Of a stretch of DNA of 5,065 nucleotides, positions 4,713 through 5,065 are shown piece after piece. The notes beneath the pieces were generated by a model, which was not told where the DNA came from, made no database searches, and saw only the letters and a program-made list of their open reading frames with translations. Source of the stretch: Thermoplasmatota archaeon (GTDB taxonomy: Archaea > Thermoplasmatota > JAQUQK01); NCBI GenBank assembly GCA_028716125.1, contig JAQUQK010000143.1:1-5065 (forward strand). The letters run 5' to 3'. How positions within the stretch are numbered: position 1 is the first letter of the stretch; each line of letters starts with the position of its first letter. The position numbers and the translations under genes are program-made.

Positions 4713-5065
4713 TTATCTTTTCGACTCGTCTTCATGCTCACAAGCATCTATGCATACCACGGCCGCCAGCACAAGATACTTGTTTACATCCAATCCCGTT
4801 ATATCTACAATATACGAATCGCGGATGGATAAGAATTTCTTGCTGATGTTTGCGACGATTGCGCCGCTTTGGTCCATTAGATGGTATTCATATTCCAGGA
4901 AATTTCCCTTCGCACGCAAGATTTCTTTGCCATTTGGGTCCTCAAACCAGTATTGGCTGCCCATGAAAGAGATAAGTTTTTTCCTCATGGTCGCTATTTC
5001 ATTCCCGCTCTGATCCAGTATTCGATATGTGGGCCTCAACGAAATCGCTTTTCCCTCGATCTTGC
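4713..5065 (-). CDS. LURP-one-related / YxjI-like tubby-fold protein (5'-partial)
   Basis: 116 residues are visible, ending in TAA at 4713-4715; the frame stays open to the right edge, so the start lies outside. The TTG at 5037-5039 is not needed as a start, because the codons before it (KIEGKAIS) continue the fold. The protein shows the repeating strand pattern of the LURP-one-related family: YRILDQSGNEIATMRKK, then FEDPNGKEILRAKG, then HLMDQSGAIVANISKK, then the closing DSYIVDITG and the hydrophobic C-terminal helix LVLAAVVCID that fills the tubby-type barrel. Family members have about 160-200 residues, so roughly 50 are missing. No catalytic residues are known; plant LURP1 acts in defence, and the archaeal and bacterial forms have no settled role. 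It converges with xerA and shares no promoter with it here. The C-terminus ends in a charged tail (EHEDESKR). Confidence 0.8.
   Translation of the reverse strand, partial: KIEGKAISLRPTYRILDQSGNEIATMRKKLISFMGSQYWFEDPNGKEILRAKGNFLEYEYHLMDQSGAIVANISKKFLSIRDSYIVDITGLDVNKYLVLAAVVCIDACEHEDESKR

Noticed and set aside
4543..5013. 156-codon open frame on the plus strand after xerA
   Set aside because: It overlaps xerA and lies opposite the LURP-one-like gene, whose translation shows clear family structure; this frame has low-complexity content, no ribosome site and no recognisable motif.

Overview
The window looks like an archaeal chromosome segment. The main reasons are Shine-Dalgarno sites of the GGTGA type placed 4-8 bases before starts, archaeal TATA-like boxes about 25 bases before likely transcription starts, T-rich stretches instead of hairpin terminators after genes, and a tyrosine recombinase that most resembles archaeal XerA. 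The lineage cannot be fixed from sequence reading alone; a euryarchaeal, Thermoplasmata-like or DPANN source is possible.

Layout. Positions 1-2339 hold a translationally coupled tldD-tldE pair (ATGA overlap), encoding the two subunits of a zinc-dependent peptidase; the front of tldD lies outside the window. Positions 2340-2405 hold an archaeal promoter and a strong ribosome binding site. Two tandem cyclophilin-type peptidyl-prolyl isomerases follow. The first (2406-3095) carries an N-terminal membrane anchor and probably works outside the membrane. The second (3138-3623) is a compact cytosolic form. A T-rich 159-base intergenic region then leads to xerA (3783-4622), a complete tyrosine recombinase with all catalytic residues. 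After a 90-base convergent gap, the minus strand carries the C-terminal part of a LURP-one/YxjI-like (tubby-fold) protein that runs off the right edge.

Function. The first four genes share a protein-quality theme (peptide turnover, proline isomerisation), but only tldD-tldE is clearly one operon. xerA has its own promoter and is probably the chromosome dimer resolution recombinase.

The coding content is ordinary. The unexplained structure is in the non-coding DNA: (1) a 31-bp element present twice in inverted, inward-facing orientation, bounding the cyclophilin-cyclophilin-xerA block; (2) seven T4 tracts in exact 10-bp register upstream of xerA, predicting curved DNA; (3) an 8-bp perfect inverted repeat straddling the predicted xerA transcription start; (4) a 14-bp motif shared by the regions just downstream of two different genes; (5) a 16-bp perfect palindrome in the convergent gap. 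No CRISPR array, tRNA, rRNA or insertion sequence transposase was seen.
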